In this document: one piece after another, positions 6,264 through 7,152 of the stretch
How positions within the stretch are numbered: position 1 is the first letter of the stretch
Layout of the letters: every line of letters begins with the position of its first letter
Source of the DNA: Vicinamibacterales bacterium
GTDB lineage: Bacteria; Acidobacteriota; Vicinamibacteria; Vicinamibacterales; UBA8438
Direction of reading: 5' to 3'
Length of the DNA stretch: 7,152 bases
Assembly (NCBI GenBank): GCA_030745255.1
Contig: JASLOY010000180.1
Location: 1 to 7,152, forward strand
Translations under genes and position numbers: made by a program
Notes under the pieces: model-generated
What the model saw: the letters and a program-made list of their open reading frames with translations, nothing else
Told to the model about the DNA's origin: nothing
Databases searched by the model: none

Positions 6264-6949
6264 CGGGCGTCCACGCCCCCGTCTGCGTCTGTGTGTCCCG
6301 GGAACAACGCCTCTGACGCTACGAGCTGCAGCTCGCCGAGGAGGCGCGCCCGGCGCCGGTCCATCGTCTGGTCGCAGACGATGTTGCCGTCCGCGGTGCT
6401 GACCACGAGCCCGGAGGGCAGGTCGTCCTCCACATAGTGGACAGGGTCGACCGAATCGGTCTCCAACCCGTCGCGCAATATCTGGAGGTCGTCGGCGTTG
6501 GCCCGCACGACCAGCGGCCCGTTTGGCAGCCCGGCGCGGGCGCGATGAAACAATCGAAGGAGCGCCGCAGCGTATCGCCCCCGGTCGTGCGCGCGCAGGT
6601 CCTCGAGCGCCCGTTGGGTCTCGTCGAGCACTCCCTGTAGTTGCGACCAGCGGAACGCCGCCAGGCTGGCGCGGGCGTCGAGTCGCGCGTTCTGCAGCTC
6701 ACGTGCGGCCTGCTTGCGCAGGCGGGCTTCCTCGCCTTGTAGCGCCGCCGTGTTCTCCGCATCGGTTCGAGACCGCGCCGCCGTGACGATCTCCTGCGCC
6801 TGCCGTTCGAGCGCGCGTCGCGACTCGTCGCCTTCGGCCTCTGCTAGCCGCCGCACCCGTTCGCACAGTGCAGCCACACGCGGATCGGCGGTGTCTGTAT
6901 CGTCCATGTCGTGGTCGACGCGGGCGGCATCGCCGGGGAGTTCGCTCAC
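6260..6949 (-). CDS. atpE: V/A-type ATPase subunit E (peripheral stalk)
   Basis: Subunit E pairs with G/H to form the peripheral stalk that stops the A3B3 head from rotating with the shaft. It has 229 residues, longer than the roughly 190-200 of many archaeal and Thermus homologues. The excess is an acidic N-terminal leader (residues 1-24, with HDMDDTDTADP). Residues 25-120 are one long Ala/Arg/Glu-rich helix expected to form the right-handed coiled coil with G/H. The C-terminal globular domain (about 120-217) carries DDLPSGLVVSTADGNIVCDQ (175-194) followed by TMDRRRARLLGEL (195-207), matching the family's G-G-V-V-V-x-S-x-D-G-x-I...D-x-T-x-E-x-R pattern. The GTG at 6947-6949 has GGAGGAG 4 bases upstream and shares GTGA with the F stop. 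A later ATG at residue 15 has no ribosome-binding site. Assignment rests on the C-terminal motif and context. Confidence 0.88.
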   Translation of the reverse strand: MSELPGDAARVDHDMDDTDTADPRVAALCERVRRLAEAEGDESRRALERQAQEIVTAARSRTDAENTAALQGEEARLRKQAARELQNARLDARASLAAFRWSQLQGVLDETQRALEDLRAHDRGRYAAALLRLFHRARAGLPNGPLVVRANADDLQILRDGLETDSVDPVHYVEDDLPSGLVVSTADGNIVCDQTMDRRRARLLGELQLVASEALFPGHTDADGGVDAR

Positions 6950-7152
6950 TGTACTCCTCCGACGACGCCCTGGACCCGGCGGCGAAGGTGCGCGGCGTCT
7001 GGCAGCGGGTCACCCGGACCGGGGACCTCTTGCACCAGACACCCCCAGCGTTGCACCAGCTCGTCGAGCACTTCCTCCGACAGGCCCGTGGCCAGGTCGA
7101 GCTGGACCAGGGCGAGCTCGACGCCGCGGTCGCGCGCGAGGTGGACCAACAG
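6946..7152 (-). CDS. atpF: V/A-type ATPase subunit F, C-terminal part, cut by the window edge
   Basis: Subunit F is a small Rossmann-like protein bound to the D shaft in the rotor. The frame is open from the window edge to the stop at 6946-6948, giving 68 residues; the family usually has 100-110, so about 35-40 N-terminal residues are missing. Visible are ELALVQLDLATGLSEEVLDE, the strand-helix unit with the typical hydrophobic strand, and then LVQEVPGPGDPLPDAAHLRR, which fits the F pattern of a V-x-E-I/V-P strand followed by a loop and the C-terminal helix ending in R-R-V-x-x-V-V-G. A TTG at 7147-7149 should not be taken as the start, since the frame continues past it. Its last base pairs overlap the E start (GTGA). 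The protein is short and divergent, so the call leans on operon context as well as motif. Confidence 0.72.
   Translation of the reverse strand: MLVHLARDRGVELALVQLDLATGLSEEVLDELVQRWGCLVQEVPGPGDPLPDAAHLRRRVQGVVGGVQ
6954..6960 (-). promoter_or_regulatory. Ribosome-binding site deciding the GTG start of subunit E
   Basis: GGAGGAG on the minus strand, 4 bases before the GTG at 6949-6947 and inside the end of the F gene. It is the strongest Shine-Dalgarno in the operon part seen here and favours the GTG over the ATG at 6907-6905. Confidence 0.75.

Overview
The window is GC-rich bacterial DNA, probably chromosomal, with a mobile-element graveyard on the left (about 1-1550) and a V/A-type rotary ATPase operon on the right (2392 to beyond 7152, minus strand). 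A lipobox-bearing FKBP lipoprotein gene implies a diderm (Gram-negative type) bacterium. The GC content and bacterial V/A-ATPase would suit groups such as Acidobacteriota or relatives, but no feature here fixes the phylum.

Left part. Bases 1-561 hold the N-terminal 187 codons of an IS256/Mutator-family transposase on the minus strand, running off the left edge. The end of that IS probably lies near 660-672. Next comes a minus-strand ORF (806-1261) whose N-terminal 46 residues look like the SAM-like (core-binding) domain of a tyrosine recombinase. The similarity then appears to jump to another reading frame at a run of five G, so I call it a broken integrase; the rest of the ORF is of unknown nature. 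A degenerate tRNA, closest to tRNA-Asn, follows at 1465-1546. It has an intact T-arm and 3' CCA end but a 7-base insertion and a ruined acceptor end. Integrase relic, tRNA relic and IS side by side look like the scar of an integration hot spot.

Middle. A complete plus-strand gene (1652-2374) encodes a predicted FkpA/Mip-like lipoprotein peptidyl-prolyl isomerase: a type II signal peptide, an FKBP_N-like helical region and an FKBP catalytic domain. It converges on the ATPase operon, with only 17 bases between the two stop codons. A perfect 7-bp hairpin with a four-base loop lies just past the junction.

Right part. Reading leftward on the minus strand are subunit F (3' part only), E, B, D and A of a V/A-type ATPase, tightly packed with 4-8 base overlaps or a 4-base gap. 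A carries the catalytic P-loop, B the degenerate nucleotide site and arginine finger, D the central rotor shaft, E the peripheral stalk and F the rotor-stalk partner. The membrane subunits (I and K/L), C and G/H are not in the window and would be expected beyond 7152. The order F-E-B-D-A, with the catalytic A gene last and split from B by D, departs from the A-B-D block of the archaeal, Thermus and Chlamydia operons I know. I found no convincing new defence or biosynthetic system. The points most worth following are the operon order and the integrase/tRNA relic.
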